Positions 1 to 6,289 of a stretch of 7,592 nt of DNA are shown piece by piece (position 1 is the stretch's first letter; the number at the start of each line of letters is the position of its first letter). The stretch covers positions 1 through 7,592 of the forward strand of contig WLOZ01000079.1 in NCBI GenBank assembly GCA_009699025.1. Direction: 5' to 3'. This stretch comes from Actinomycetota bacterium (GTDB lineage Bacteria; Actinomycetota; Actinomycetes; S36-B12; CAIYMF01). Both the position numbers and the translations under genes were made by a program. The notes beneath the pieces are model-generated. The model did not search any database and was not told the DNA's origin. It was given only the letters and a program-made list of their open reading frames with translations.

Positions 1-1996
1 CGAGGTCGTCGTAGCCGTACGTGGTGACCCGCCCAGCCTTGTCGGTGGTCGAGCGCAGGGTTGGGCCCGTGCTGGCGGACACCGTGAGACCCGCGGGGTC
101 GGTGCTGCTCAGCACCCGCCAGGTCACCGGGTCGAGCTGGTACACGGTGCTCATGGGCACGTAGCTGTCGCCGGCATCGGTGGTGCCCCGTGCTGTCACT
201 GCATTGGCGGCCGTGGGGCTAGCGTCCCAGTCGCGCAGGTCGTCCTCGCTAATCGAGGGGTAGTCGAAGGTGTGTCTCGCCGTCGGGCCACCAGGCGTCG
301 CGGGCGCGTCGACAACCTCGGCGACCCGGCCCGTGCCGTCGTAGTGCAGGCGCGTGACCACGTCGGCCGCAGTCACGTCGGCGGCGGCGGCGCTGGTCGC
401 CAGTGGCGAGCGCGTGGCCGAGAGCCGGCCGAGCGCGTCCCAGCCATACGAGCTACCGACCTCGCCGGGGTCCTTGATCAGCGCGATCTGCGCGGAAGAA
501 CCTGCGGTCACGTAGCCGATCTCGGTGCTCGAGCCATCGGGGTAGTCGAGGCCGCACAGCATTCCTGTGGGCGGCGCGACGAAGCCGTACTCGGTCCAGC
601 CCGCGGAAGCGCACGTGTCGGACCCGGCGTAGCGCAGGGAGATGACCCGGTCGATCTCGTTCGCCAGCGATACGAGGCGGCCCGCGGCGTCAAATGTGTA
701 CTGCGCGGCTCGCGCGCCCTTCGCCGTGAACCGGGCTGCGCGCCCGTTGACGAAACGCGTGGTGCCGCCGTCGGAATCGGTGAACTCCCATGTCTCATTC
801 CCGATCCACGTGATCGAGTTGGCGTAGCCACTCACCGCGCCACCGGTCTGCTCGTACACGCCGAGCGCGTTGCGGGTGAACGTCAACTGCGAACTGTCCC
901 AGCCCGTCAGGCGCACCGAGGCCGGCAGGTCGCCTGGGGTGATCAGAGATCGCACTCCAGCGCCGGCGAGCGCGACCGGCGACTGCGAGAGGGGGAAGGG
1001 CACCACGGATCCGCCTGCCACGACCGCTGAGGCGGGTCCCCACACCGTGGTCTCCTCGGCCACCGCGCCGAAGCGCAGCGCGACACCGCCACCGCCGCGG
1101 GGCGCATTCACCCGGCCGGTGATGCCCGTGGCGGTGCGGCGCAGGCCAGTCACCGGCACCGTGACCCACGGGCCATTTCCGATCCTGCGCTGCGCGACCC
1201 AGCGGCTCACCTGAAGATTCGCGCGCCGGGGGTAGGCAAGCGACACCGCGGCCGAGGTGCTGCCGGCCGCGCGGACCGCGACCGGAGTGCCTGGCCGCAG
1301 CACCGCGGTCTCGTCGGCCGTCGACTCCGTGAGCCGGGCCCACTGTCCGGGCGAGGCGGCCAGCTGCCAGCCCGTGGGCAGCCCGGGCACGGCGGTCGCT
1401 GAGTTCGACGCCCACGACAGCGCCACCGAAGCGCCGCCCGCGGGGCCGATGGCCTTCTCCGACTCCCAGCTCGTGGTCACCTGGCCAGAGACAGCGGCCA
1501 CCATCATTCCTCCGGCGCTGATCGAAGGGCCCGCCCCTGCGCCACGAGGCGCCACGCTGAAGCCGCCCACCGACATCCAGTCGCCGGTGGCCCGCTGCAC
1601 CTCCACGCGGTACTCCCGCGCGGTGATGAGCGTCGCCCCGATGCGGGTCCATCCCGCGACGAGCGGGCCACTCCACACCTCCAGCTGGCGGCTCACGTCA
1701 ACCACTCGCACCGGAATCTCCGCCGTGGAGCGCAACGACGGGACCGAGAGATAGGGCGACTCGGGGCTAACCACGCCACCGCGCGGCATCTGAGCCAGAC
1801 CCGCTGGCAGGGTCGGCCAGATGGTGCCTGAGCCACCGCCCACCGTGGGGATCGGGCCCACCGACTCGATCGCCGGCAGAGGAGAGGCCGATGCAGTGGC
1901 CATGCCCACCACTGCCGGGGCCACCGGACCCAGGAGACCTGCAGCAAGGGCCGTGCAGGCGGTGAGTGCGGTCGAACGGTGCACCCGGATACGCAT
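1..1996 (-). CDS. Secreted Rhs/YD-repeat protein, N-terminal 665 residues (partial, runs off left edge)
   Basis: The minus strand is open without a stop from an ATG at 1996 to the left edge. The start is fixed by an in-frame TAG four codons upstream; a weak purine stretch (GCGAGG) precedes it. Residues 1-37 look like a Sec signal peptide: basic n-region MRIRVHR, a long Ala/Leu/Val core and an ATASA cleavage site. Residues 90-330 are Gly/Ala/Val/Thr-rich and probably beta-structured, without a family I can name. From about residue 430 YD-type motifs appear: YTFDAAGRLVSL (433-444), YGWDALGRLSATRSP (517-531), LHYDGTGRVAEVVD (550-563), TDPAGLTVS (632-640) and TDKAGRVTTYGYDDL (651-665). In this family such repeats build a beta-cocoon shell that encloses a C-terminal toxin. 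The Rhs core and toxin would lie beyond the left edge, so effector activity is inference. The export signal suggests cell-wall or extracellular action. A LTAC string at 11-14 could mimic a lipobox but sits too early. Confidence 0.9.
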   Translation of the reverse strand, partial: MRIRVHRSTALTACTALAAGLLGPVAPAVVGMATASASPLPAIESVGPIPTVGGGSGTIWPTLPAGLAQMPRGGVVSPESPYLSVPSLRSTAEIPVRVVDVSRQLEVWSGPLVAGWTRIGATLITAREYRVEVQRATGDWMSVGGFSVAPRGAGAGPSISAGGMMVAAVSGQVTTSWESEKAIGPAGGASVALSWASNSATAVPGLPTGWQLAASPGQWARLTESTADETAVLRPGTPVAVRAAGSTSAAVSLAYPRRANLQVSRWVAQRRIGNGPWVTVPVTGLRRTATGITGRVNAPRGGGGVALRFGAVAEETTVWGPASAVVAGGSVVPFPLSQSPVALAGAGVRSLITPGDLPASVRLTGWDSSQLTFTRNALGVYEQTGGAVSGYANSITWIGNETWEFTDSDGGTTRFVNGRAARFTAKGARAAQYTFDAAGRLVSLANEIDRVISLRYAGSDTCASAGWTEYGFVAPPTGMLCGLDYPDGSSTEIGYVTAGSSAQIALIKDPGEVGSSYGWDALGRLSATRSPLATSAAAADVTAADVVTRLHYDGTGRVAEVVDAPATPGGPTARHTFDYPSISEDDLRDWDASPTAANAVTARGTTDAGDSYVPMSTVYQLDPVTWRVLSSTDPAGLTVSASTGPTLRSTTDKAGRVTTYGYDDL

Positions 1997-2016
1997 GGGA
2001 CCTCGCTAAGTCGGTG

Positions 2017-2034
2017 GGCGATCGGTCGATCGCC
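2017..2034. promoter_or_regulatory. 8-bp-arm inverted repeat just upstream of the Rhs start (candidate operator)
   Basis: GGCGATCG and CGATCGCC form a perfect inverted repeat with a two-base centre (GT). It lies 21-38 bases upstream of the Rhs ATG on the minus strand. The near-continuous symmetry and tight centre fit a protein-binding dyad better than an RNA hairpin. No regulator can be named from the sequence. Confidence 0.35.
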
Positions 2035-2055
2035 GTGATTGGTCGCACCTCATTT

Positions 2056-2068
2056 GATCACAGTGATC
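2056..2068. promoter_or_regulatory. 13-bp palindrome GATCACAGTGATC (candidate regulator site)
   Basis: GATCAC-A-GTGATC is a perfect palindrome around one central base. It is 60-72 bases upstream of the Rhs start, where a regulator could act. The GTGATC/GATCAC half-sites loosely recall CRP/FNR-type boxes, but the spacing is wrong for a classical site. It is reported as a dyad only. Confidence 0.3.
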
Positions 2069-2139
2069 GCGCCGGGAATCCCGTTCCTCACCGAAGGCGC
2101 CCCACCAGCTCTCACGCCCCGAGTCGCCGAGAGGGTCAC

Positions 2140-2171
2140 GGTCTCAGCCGGCGCACGCACGGGCTGAGACC
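2140..2171. terminator. Strong hairpin, 10-bp perfect stem and 12-base loop
   Basis: GGTCTCAGCC at 2140-2149 pairs perfectly with GGCTGAGACC at 2162-2171. The stem can extend outward through GGGT (2133-2136) and ACCC (2174-2177) around a small internal loop. No T-run follows on either strand, so a classical intrinsic terminator is not shown, although actinobacterial terminators often lack one. No gene is seen that would need termination here on either strand. It may belong to a decayed gene or be a transcription barrier between the divergent units. Confidence 0.3.
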
Positions 2172-2279
2172 TAACCCGGCTCGCGTCGCTTTCAGTCAGC
2201 CGTCTCGCTCGCGGGAACAAGGGGCTCGCCGACCTCGACGCCTGAGCGCACACCCAGAGCCGGGCGCGCGCGTGAGAAT

Positions 2280-2416
2280 GCGAGGCGCGATGTCGTCCAT
2301 GACGCGACGCTACTCTCCGCGCGGCCGACCGGACCTACCCTTCCGAGATTCCCGCCTTCCATGGTCACCGATTGACCAAAGAATCCCGAGACGGTCACCG
2401 ATTGACCAACGATGCC
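2280..2416 (+). repeat. 137-bp direct repeat, copy 1
   Basis: This segment aligns without gaps to 6153-6289, with 16 mismatches in 137 positions (88% identical). It begins GCGAGGCGCGATGTCG and ends GATGCC. The first 30 and last 55 bases are nearly invariant (28/30 and 54/55); most differences fall in a roughly 30-base centre (about 2315-2340). In the one frame open in both copies (ATG at 2290 here), differences fall evenly on all codon positions (6, 5 and 5), so it is not evolving as a protein. I see no terminal inverted repeats or transposase. It lies 178 bases upstream of the 296-residue gene. It could be a regulatory element, a MITE-like or REP-like sequence, or a recombination relic. Confidence 0.85.
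2362..2407. promoter_or_regulatory. Paired GGTCA-N5-TGACC dyads, 30 bp apart (copy 1)
   Basis: Within the conserved end of the repeat, TGGTCACCGATTGACCA occurs at 2362-2378 and the same core recurs at 2392-2408, exactly 30 bases on. Each is an inverted repeat of GGTCA and TGACC around CCGAT. A 30-bp period is close to three helical turns and would place two bound dimers on the same DNA face. This is consistent with an operator pair, but the regulator is unknown. Confidence 0.4.
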
Positions 2417-2490
2417 AAGAAGGGTTGCAGAAGGCACGGCACCGAGAACTGATCACTACGGCGGCCAGACGCAAACGAGTTTGGCTCCCC

Positions 2491-2510
2491 ACCTTTCCGT
2501 TTGGAAAGGT
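2491..2510. promoter_or_regulatory. 8-bp-stem hairpin ahead of the 296-residue gene
   Basis: ACCTTTCC (2491-2498) and GGAAAGGT (2503-2510) form a perfect inverted repeat around GTTT, 84 bases upstream of the next start codon. No T-run follows. It could be an operator or a 5'-leader hairpin of the downstream transcript. I could not place a convincing -10/-35 pair around it. Confidence 0.35.
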
Positions 2511-2594
2511 CGGTTGCAGGTTTTCCTGGCCGCACGCCGACGATGAAAACGTGGCCACGCCTCGGCCACCAATGGGGTACCGGAGGAGGAAGTC

Positions 2595-3485
2595 ATGAGT
2601 CGCACGTCCAAGCGCTACGCCTTGATTGCGGGGGTGCTCGTGCTCGCGCTGGTCGCGGGTCTCGGAGTGTGGACCGTAGCCAACCGGTCGACGTCAACCG
2701 AGGACTTGGCGGGAGCGACTTCGAGGGGACGCGGCGGCTCAGTGATCACGATCACGAACGACGGGCCGTTCCTGCTCAGGGTGAAAGATCAACGCTCCGG
2801 AGCGGTGACTGAGCTTCCAAGTTGCACGAGCACCACGTGGGAACCCAAGGACCCCACGCGTGGATGGACGGGGTTTAAGGGCCCCTCAGTCATGTCAAAT
2901 GCGGATGGCAGCACAATCACGACGCCCTCTTCCTGGTATTGGGCCTACTCCCGGAATCCCCGCGGCGGACTAGATACAACCAACTTCACCGAGTTCCCTC
3001 CCAATTCAGGCGCGTGCACGTATACGTGGGCTCCCACTCCGGTTGCGGGCCAGACCACCGACCTGATTCTCGAGATTACGGTCTGCATCCCGGTGCGCAA
3101 CTACGCCAAAGCACGAACCCTCGACAGTAACGCTGAGGAACTGGTGGGGTGTGATAAGGGGAAGGGCGACCGATACTTCGGAACCCAGACGAGCGTGATT
3201 AAGGCGCGGTCATCAGATGGTGGCGCTCACGCCATTTACCAGGACGCCAGCATTGCCGCCAACTCCATCACCGACCAGTTGAACCAAACGACTCAAACAT
3301 GGACTTTAGAACCGGGCGGCAATAACTATGGTCTTCGGGCGAACGTCACTCAACTGCCCCACGGCGCATGGAGGTTGGGAAGAGGGGACATCAGCCCATT
3401 CCGCTACGTGATCAACGGGTTCGGGGCGAGCCGCTGTGCCAATCACTGGCTCACCACCAACGACGTGATCTATCAGTGCAAGTAA
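2595..3485 (+). CDS. Membrane-anchored six-cysteine protein of unknown function, 296 residues
   Basis: The ATG at 2595 follows a strong ribosome site (GGAGGAGG, 2582-2589) at good spacing. Residues 1-7 are basic and 8-29 (YALIAGVLVLALVAGLGVWTVA) form one hydrophobic segment: a signal-anchor or uncleaved signal peptide. The remainder should be extracytoplasmic. It is rich in Thr, Ser, Asn, Gly and Trp and contains six cysteines (PSCTST, GACTYTW, TVCIPV, VGCDKG, SRCANHW, and YQCK at the end), enough for three disulfides. I recognise no family, catalytic motif or lipobox. Codon use is less G/C-biased than in the flanking membrane and hip genes (ATT, CAA, AAT and TTA codons occur), which suits an acquired gene. 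A paralogous fragment lies at 6312-6368, aligned with residues 246-264 (GLRANVTQLPHGAWRLGRG), so the family once had another copy nearby. A weak stem, CACCG/CGGTG at 3486-3503, follows the stop. Confidence 0.85.
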   Translation: MSRTSKRYALIAGVLVLALVAGLGVWTVANRSTSTEDLAGATSRGRGGSVITITNDGPFLLRVKDQRSGAVTELPSCTSTTWEPKDPTRGWTGFKGPSVMSNADGSTITTPSSWYWAYSRNPRGGLDTTNFTEFPPNSGACTYTWAPTPVAGQTTDLILEITVCIPVRNYAKARTLDSNAEELVGCDKGKGDRYFGTQTSVIKARSSDGGAHAIYQDASIAANSITDQLNQTTQTWTLEPGGNNYGLRANVTQLPHGAWRLGRGDISPFRYVINGFGASRCANHWLTTNDVIYQCK

Positions 3486-3505
3486 CACCGAACGTGCCCG
3501 GTGGA

Positions 3506-3634
3506 TCATGCGGGAAGTAGTCGGTAAGTATCCAGCTCGTGGTCGGCGTGGGCGATCACGACCGTCATGTGGGGGCTCGCGTACACCTCGTTGTGCGCCC
3601 ATCCAGCGCGAGTGCGATTGAGCTGCGCGGAGCA
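3506..3634 (-). pseudogene. Possible 3' remnant of an unidentified gene (42 codons plus stop)
   Basis: On the minus strand, 42 codons lie between an in-frame TAG (3635-3637) and a TGA (3506-3508). The only in-frame ATG is internal. The last part reads VVIAHADHELDTYRLLPA. Codons in the middle of the stretch end almost entirely in G or C, as in real genes here, and the composition is protein-like (GWAHNEVYASPHM and what follows). There is no start or ribosome site, so it looks like the tail of a gene whose front was lost. I do not recognise the family. Chance openness in GC-rich DNA is the alternative. Confidence 0.35.
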
Positions 3635-3751
3635 CTAGGTTCCGTCAGAGGAACATTCCGCTTGGCGCCGGTTGCCCCGCCCGGTACGCAGTGAGTGACG
3701 TCTCGAGTGCAACGCATCATAAATCGCGCTCACGGCCTGGGCCGTCAGCCA

Positions 3752-3777
3752 GTCGGCCATTCGGCCATTCGGCCGAC
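3752..3777. repeat. Three tandem 8-mers TCGGCCAT inside a GTCGGCC/GGCCGAC inverted repeat
   Basis: TCGGCCAT occurs at 3753-3760 and 3761-3768 and is followed by TCGGCCGA at 3769-3776. The block is bounded by GTCGGCC (3752-3758) and GGCCGAC (3771-3777), a 7-bp stem around a 12-base loop. It sits where the -35 region of the membrane-protein gene would be, so a regulator site is possible. A slippage-generated microrepeat is equally plausible. Confidence 0.45.
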
Positions 3778-3779
3778 GG

Positions 3780-3785
3780 TAGCGT
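3780..3785 (+). promoter_or_regulatory. Candidate -10 box of a leaderless transcript (TAGCGT)
   Basis: TAGCGT matches the actinobacterial TANNNT -10 pattern and ends six bases before the ATG at 3792. That spacing puts the transcription start on or next to the start codon. No Shine-Dalgarno sequence precedes this ATG, which agrees with leaderless expression. No good -35 box was found. Confidence 0.35.
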
Positions 3786-3791
3786 TGCGCC

Positions 3792-6149
3792 ATGACGTGG
3801 CTGCTCGCGTGGGTGGCAGTGCCACTCCTCACACTCCTGCTCTGCGTCGGTCTCGGGCTGCTCGTCGAGCGTGTGCTCAGCGTGCGGCTGGCCCTCGCCG
3901 TGTCAGTGGGAACAGGTTTCGCCGCGCTTGTCGTGCTCACGACCCTGCTCACTGAGTTCACCGCAACGGCCCGATGGACCACCGCCGTAGTGTCGGGGCT
4001 CGCCCTGGCCGGCTGGGCACTCGGCGGCCGCCGCCTGCTTGCCCGGCCGCGCTGGTGGTCGGGTGTTGCGGCCGTGGCAACGTACGTTGTGTACGCCCTC
4101 CCGGTCGCGCTGGCCGGGGTGACCTGGGCCGGTTTCATCAAGCTCGACGACACACCCGTGTGGATGGCCTTTGCCGACCGGCTCGTCACGGTGGGGCACA
4201 CCACCGAGAACCTGCCGCACTCGACCTACGGGCAGGTCCTCGTGTCGAACTGGGACCAGGGCTACCCCGTAGGCGCGTTCGGCCACCTAGGAGTGGTGGC
4301 CCAACTCGCGCACATCGACATCGCGTGGGTGGTGCAGCCCCTCATGGCAGTGATCGCAGCGATGCTGGCGTGGACCCTCTATGCGCTGACCGACGGAGTG
4401 GTGCGCAGCCGGGCGCTTCGCGCAGCGGTATCGGTGCTCGGTGCCTCCTCGGCCCTGCTCTTTGGTTACGTGATGTGGGGTGGGTTCAAGGAGGTCATAC
4501 TCGCGGCCCTGCTCGCCATCGCGTGCCTTGCCGTAACTCAGGGGTCGCGTGACCAGCAGGGTCCTTGGGCGCACGGCGTACTCCTAGCGCTACCGCTGGC
4601 CGCCATCTTCGTGGTGTTCGGACTGGCCGGCGCCGTGTACATCGCGCCGATCGCGGTGGCAGAACTCGTGCTGATGTTCAGGAACGCCGGGGCGCGCGAC
4701 ACCGCACGCGCTGCGGGCGCATTCCTTGTCACCTTCCTGCTGCTATCGATTCCCGAACTGCGAAGCCTGCGCGAGCAGGTGTCGCAGCTGAGCAAGGCGA
4801 GCCTGATGTCATCGGAAGACATCGGCAACCTGATCTTGCCCGTGAAGTTCATTCAGGTGTTTGGCATCTGGCCCACGGGTGACTTCCGCGTCACCCCGCA
4901 ACCACTCCTGCTGACGACCCTTCTTGTGGGAATGGTCGCGGTAACAGCGATCGCGGGCGTGGGCGTCGCCCTGCGTGCACGTCGGCCGCGACTTCCCCTC
5001 TACGTGGGCGTCGCCATCCTCGTCGCGGTGTACTCGGTGTTTGGCAATGCGTGGCTCGAGGGCAAGGCGCTCGCGATCTCGTCGCCGGCCATGCTGTTAG
5101 CCGCGGGCGTCGGTTGCGCGTGGTTGATGGAGAATCGGCTGAGAGTTGTCGGCCTCGTCCTCGGCGTACCCATCGCACTCGGGGTTGCCGCGTCCCTCTT
5201 CTTCGGCTTTCTGGGCGTCTGGCCCGCTCCACCCGACCGCATGCACGAGTTGGCCGGCATCGGCGAGTCACCGCTCCCCAAGCCCGCGTTGATGCTGGAG
5301 TACAGCACTCCGGGCGTCCGTTGGTTCCTTCGCGGGCTCGATGCCGAGGGTGTCAATGAGATGCGCTGGAACGTGATTCCCACCCTGACTGGCGAAGAGG
5401 TGCGGCGTGGGGCGTACAGCGACACCGACGACTTCCCCCTTTCCACGCTGGCCTCATATCGCACCCTCGTGCTGCGAACCACCCTGGCCTCAAGCCGTCC
5501 GCCTTCCGACTGGCGGCTCGAAAGGGCGGGCACCGGCTACGACGTGTGGGTAACCGATCCCACCGCGCCCGCGATCATTCGCCACTGGCCGCTGGGCACG
5601 TACAACGACCCGGCCGCTCCTGTTCCCTGCGACGTTGTGAGAGAAGCCGTGGCGTCGGCCGGGCCCGACGGGAAGGTGGCGTTCGTCGAGCGGGCACCGA
5701 TCATTACCGTCGACCTCGTTGCCGGCAAACTTCCCCCGGGCTGGTCTGCGGATAACCGCATCGGCAGTGTCGTGGCGACCTCCCCAGGGCAGGTGGAACG
5801 GGTATTCACCGTGTCTGCCGACGGTGAGTACCGCCTGTCGATCGCCGGCTCGCTCTATGGGCCAGTGACGATCAGCGTTGATGGAACGGTGGTGGCCACA
5901 CAGGGACCATCGCTCAACTGGAGCGGCTACAGCACGCCGCTTCCACCCGTAACGCTGCGCGCGGGAGATCACAGGCTTCAGGTGTCGTACCAGCGTGGAT
6001 TCCTCCCCGGCCAGGGGGAGTCGCCCGTGGAGTTCGGTCCGGTGCAGCTTTCGCTGCAGGGTCCGGAGGTGAATGTCGAGTACCTGCCGTCGGGCGAGGC
6101 ACTGTCGCTGTGTGACAAGCGCCTCGACTGGATTGAATCGGTGCGTTAG
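3792..6149 (+). CDS. Polytopic membrane protein, GT-C-glycosyltransferase-like, with C-terminal extracytoplasmic domain
   Basis: The protein has 785 residues. Roughly 12-14 hydrophobic segments fill residues 1-475, for example about 4-24, 32-54, 62-79, 92-113, 179-200, 211-229, 232-249, 261-295, 305-320, 371-394, 401-417, 428-446 and 450-476. The loop after the fourth segment carries an acidic pair (FIKLDDTPVWM, D119-D120), followed by SNWDQGYPVGAF (152-163). Acidic residues in an early external loop are typical of GT-C enzymes that use polyprenyl-phosphate sugars. Residues about 480-785 are hydrophilic. The stretch from 668 to 756 (FTVSADGEYRLSIAGS and on) alternates like a beta-sandwich, as in carbohydrate-binding tails of actinobacterial cell-wall transferases. 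A role in cell-envelope glycan assembly is inference from this architecture; no exact family is claimed. The start is the first ATG of the frame's hydrophobic N-terminus, probably leaderless. The stop is four bases before repeat copy 2. No terminator is visible. Confidence 0.85.
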   Translation: MTWLLAWVAVPLLTLLLCVGLGLLVERVLSVRLALAVSVGTGFAALVVLTTLLTEFTATARWTTAVVSGLALAGWALGGRRLLARPRWWSGVAAVATYVVYALPVALAGVTWAGFIKLDDTPVWMAFADRLVTVGHTTENLPHSTYGQVLVSNWDQGYPVGAFGHLGVVAQLAHIDIAWVVQPLMAVIAAMLAWTLYALTDGVVRSRALRAAVSVLGASSALLFGYVMWGGFKEVILAALLAIACLAVTQGSRDQQGPWAHGVLLALPLAAIFVVFGLAGAVYIAPIAVAELVLMFRNAGARDTARAAGAFLVTFLLLSIPELRSLREQVSQLSKASLMSSEDIGNLILPVKFIQVFGIWPTGDFRVTPQPLLLTTLLVGMVAVTAIAGVGVALRARRPRLPLYVGVAILVAVYSVFGNAWLEGKALAISSPAMLLAAGVGCAWLMENRLRVVGLVLGVPIALGVAASLFFGFLGVWPAPPDRMHELAGIGESPLPKPALMLEYSTPGVRWFLRGLDAEGVNEMRWNVIPTLTGEEVRRGAYSDTDDFPLSTLASYRTLVLRTTLASSRPPSDWRLERAGTGYDVWVTDPTAPAIIRHWPLGTYNDPAAPVPCDVVREAVASAGPDGKVAFVERAPIITVDLVAGKLPPGWSADNRIGSVVATSPGQVERVFTVSADGEYRLSIAGSLYGPVTISVDGTVVATQGPSLNWSGYSTPLPPVTLRAGDHRLQVSYQRGFLPGQGESPVEFGPVQLSLQGPEVNVEYLPSGEALSLCDKRLDWIESVR

Positions 6150-6152
6150 AGA

Positions 6153-6289
6153 GCGAGGCGCGATGTCGTCTATGTCGCGACGCTACTCGCAGCGCAGCCT
6201 TACAGCCGTACTCTTCCGAGATTTCCGCATTCCCTGGTCACCGATTGACCAAAGAATCCCGAGACGGTCACCGATTGACCAAAGATGCC
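6153..6289 (+). repeat. 137-bp direct repeat, copy 2
   Basis: This is the gapless partner of 2280-2416 (121 of 137 identical), in the same orientation. Similarity may extend about ten bases leftward across the TAG stop of the membrane-protein gene (GCGTTAGA here, GCGTGAGA in copy 1). Right of GATGCC the two copies diverge at once. Copy 1 leads into the 178-base leader of the 296-residue gene. Copy 2 leads almost at once into a fragment matching the 3' part of that gene. Confidence 0.85.
6235..6280. promoter_or_regulatory. Paired GGTCA-N5-TGACC dyads, 30 bp apart (copy 2)
   Basis: The dyads at 6235-6251 and 6266-6280 repeat the copy 1 arrangement exactly, including the 30-base period. This block is the best-conserved part of the repeat, which suggests selection or recent exchange acting on the DNA itself. 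Confidence 0.4.

Larger units (their letters stand above)
1997..2594. other. Gene-free divergent intergenic region between the Rhs gene and the 296-residue protein gene
   Basis: No convincing gene lies in these roughly 600 bases. From left to right it holds two short inverted repeats close to the Rhs start, a 10-bp-stem hairpin, copy 1 of the 137-bp repeat, and an 8-bp-stem hairpin before the plus-strand ribosome site. Several frames stay open here by GC composition. None combines a start, a ribosome site and protein-like composition. Confidence 0.6.
3486..3791. other. Intergenic region with a gene remnant and a repeat-rich promoter area
   Basis: These 306 bases separate two plus-strand genes. 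They contain a short stretch of protein-like code on the minus strand (3506-3634), a small GTTCC/GGAAC dyad at 3639-3654, triplicated 8-mers at 3753-3776 and a candidate -10 box. No complete gene and no tRNA was recognised. Confidence 0.5.

Noticed and set aside
795..1676. A 293-codon minus-strand open frame, plus plus-strand frames at 272-1030, 870-1214 and 1257-1754
   Set aside because: They overlap the continuous Rhs frame, which has a signal peptide and YD motifs. Their translations are Arg/Ala/Gly/Pro-rich low-complexity sequence typical of out-of-frame high-GC DNA.
2063..2167. Short plus-strand frame from GTG, reading VIAPGIPFLTEGAPP and on
   Set aside because: It looks mildly protein-like, but it has no ribosome site, its start falls in a palindrome and its stop falls inside the hairpin stem. 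Too little to call a gene or remnant.
2362..2408. Possible CRISPR-like array in the repeated GGTCACCGATTGACCAA
   Set aside because: There are only two units per copy and the 13-base interval between them is identical in both copies, so there are no variable spacers.
2290..2598. Plus-strand frame starting MSSMTRRYS in repeat copy 1 and ending in an ATGA overlap with the 296-residue gene
   Set aside because: The overlap and the shared start in copy 2 (MSSMSRRYS) looked tempting. Differences between the copies fall equally on all three codon positions, there is no ribosome site, and the frames diverge completely after the repeat.
3635..4286. Minus-strand frames at 3635-4204 and 3903-4286
   Set aside because: They are mostly antisense to the membrane-protein gene, with low-complexity Arg/Ser/Thr/Ala-rich translations and no ribosome sites.
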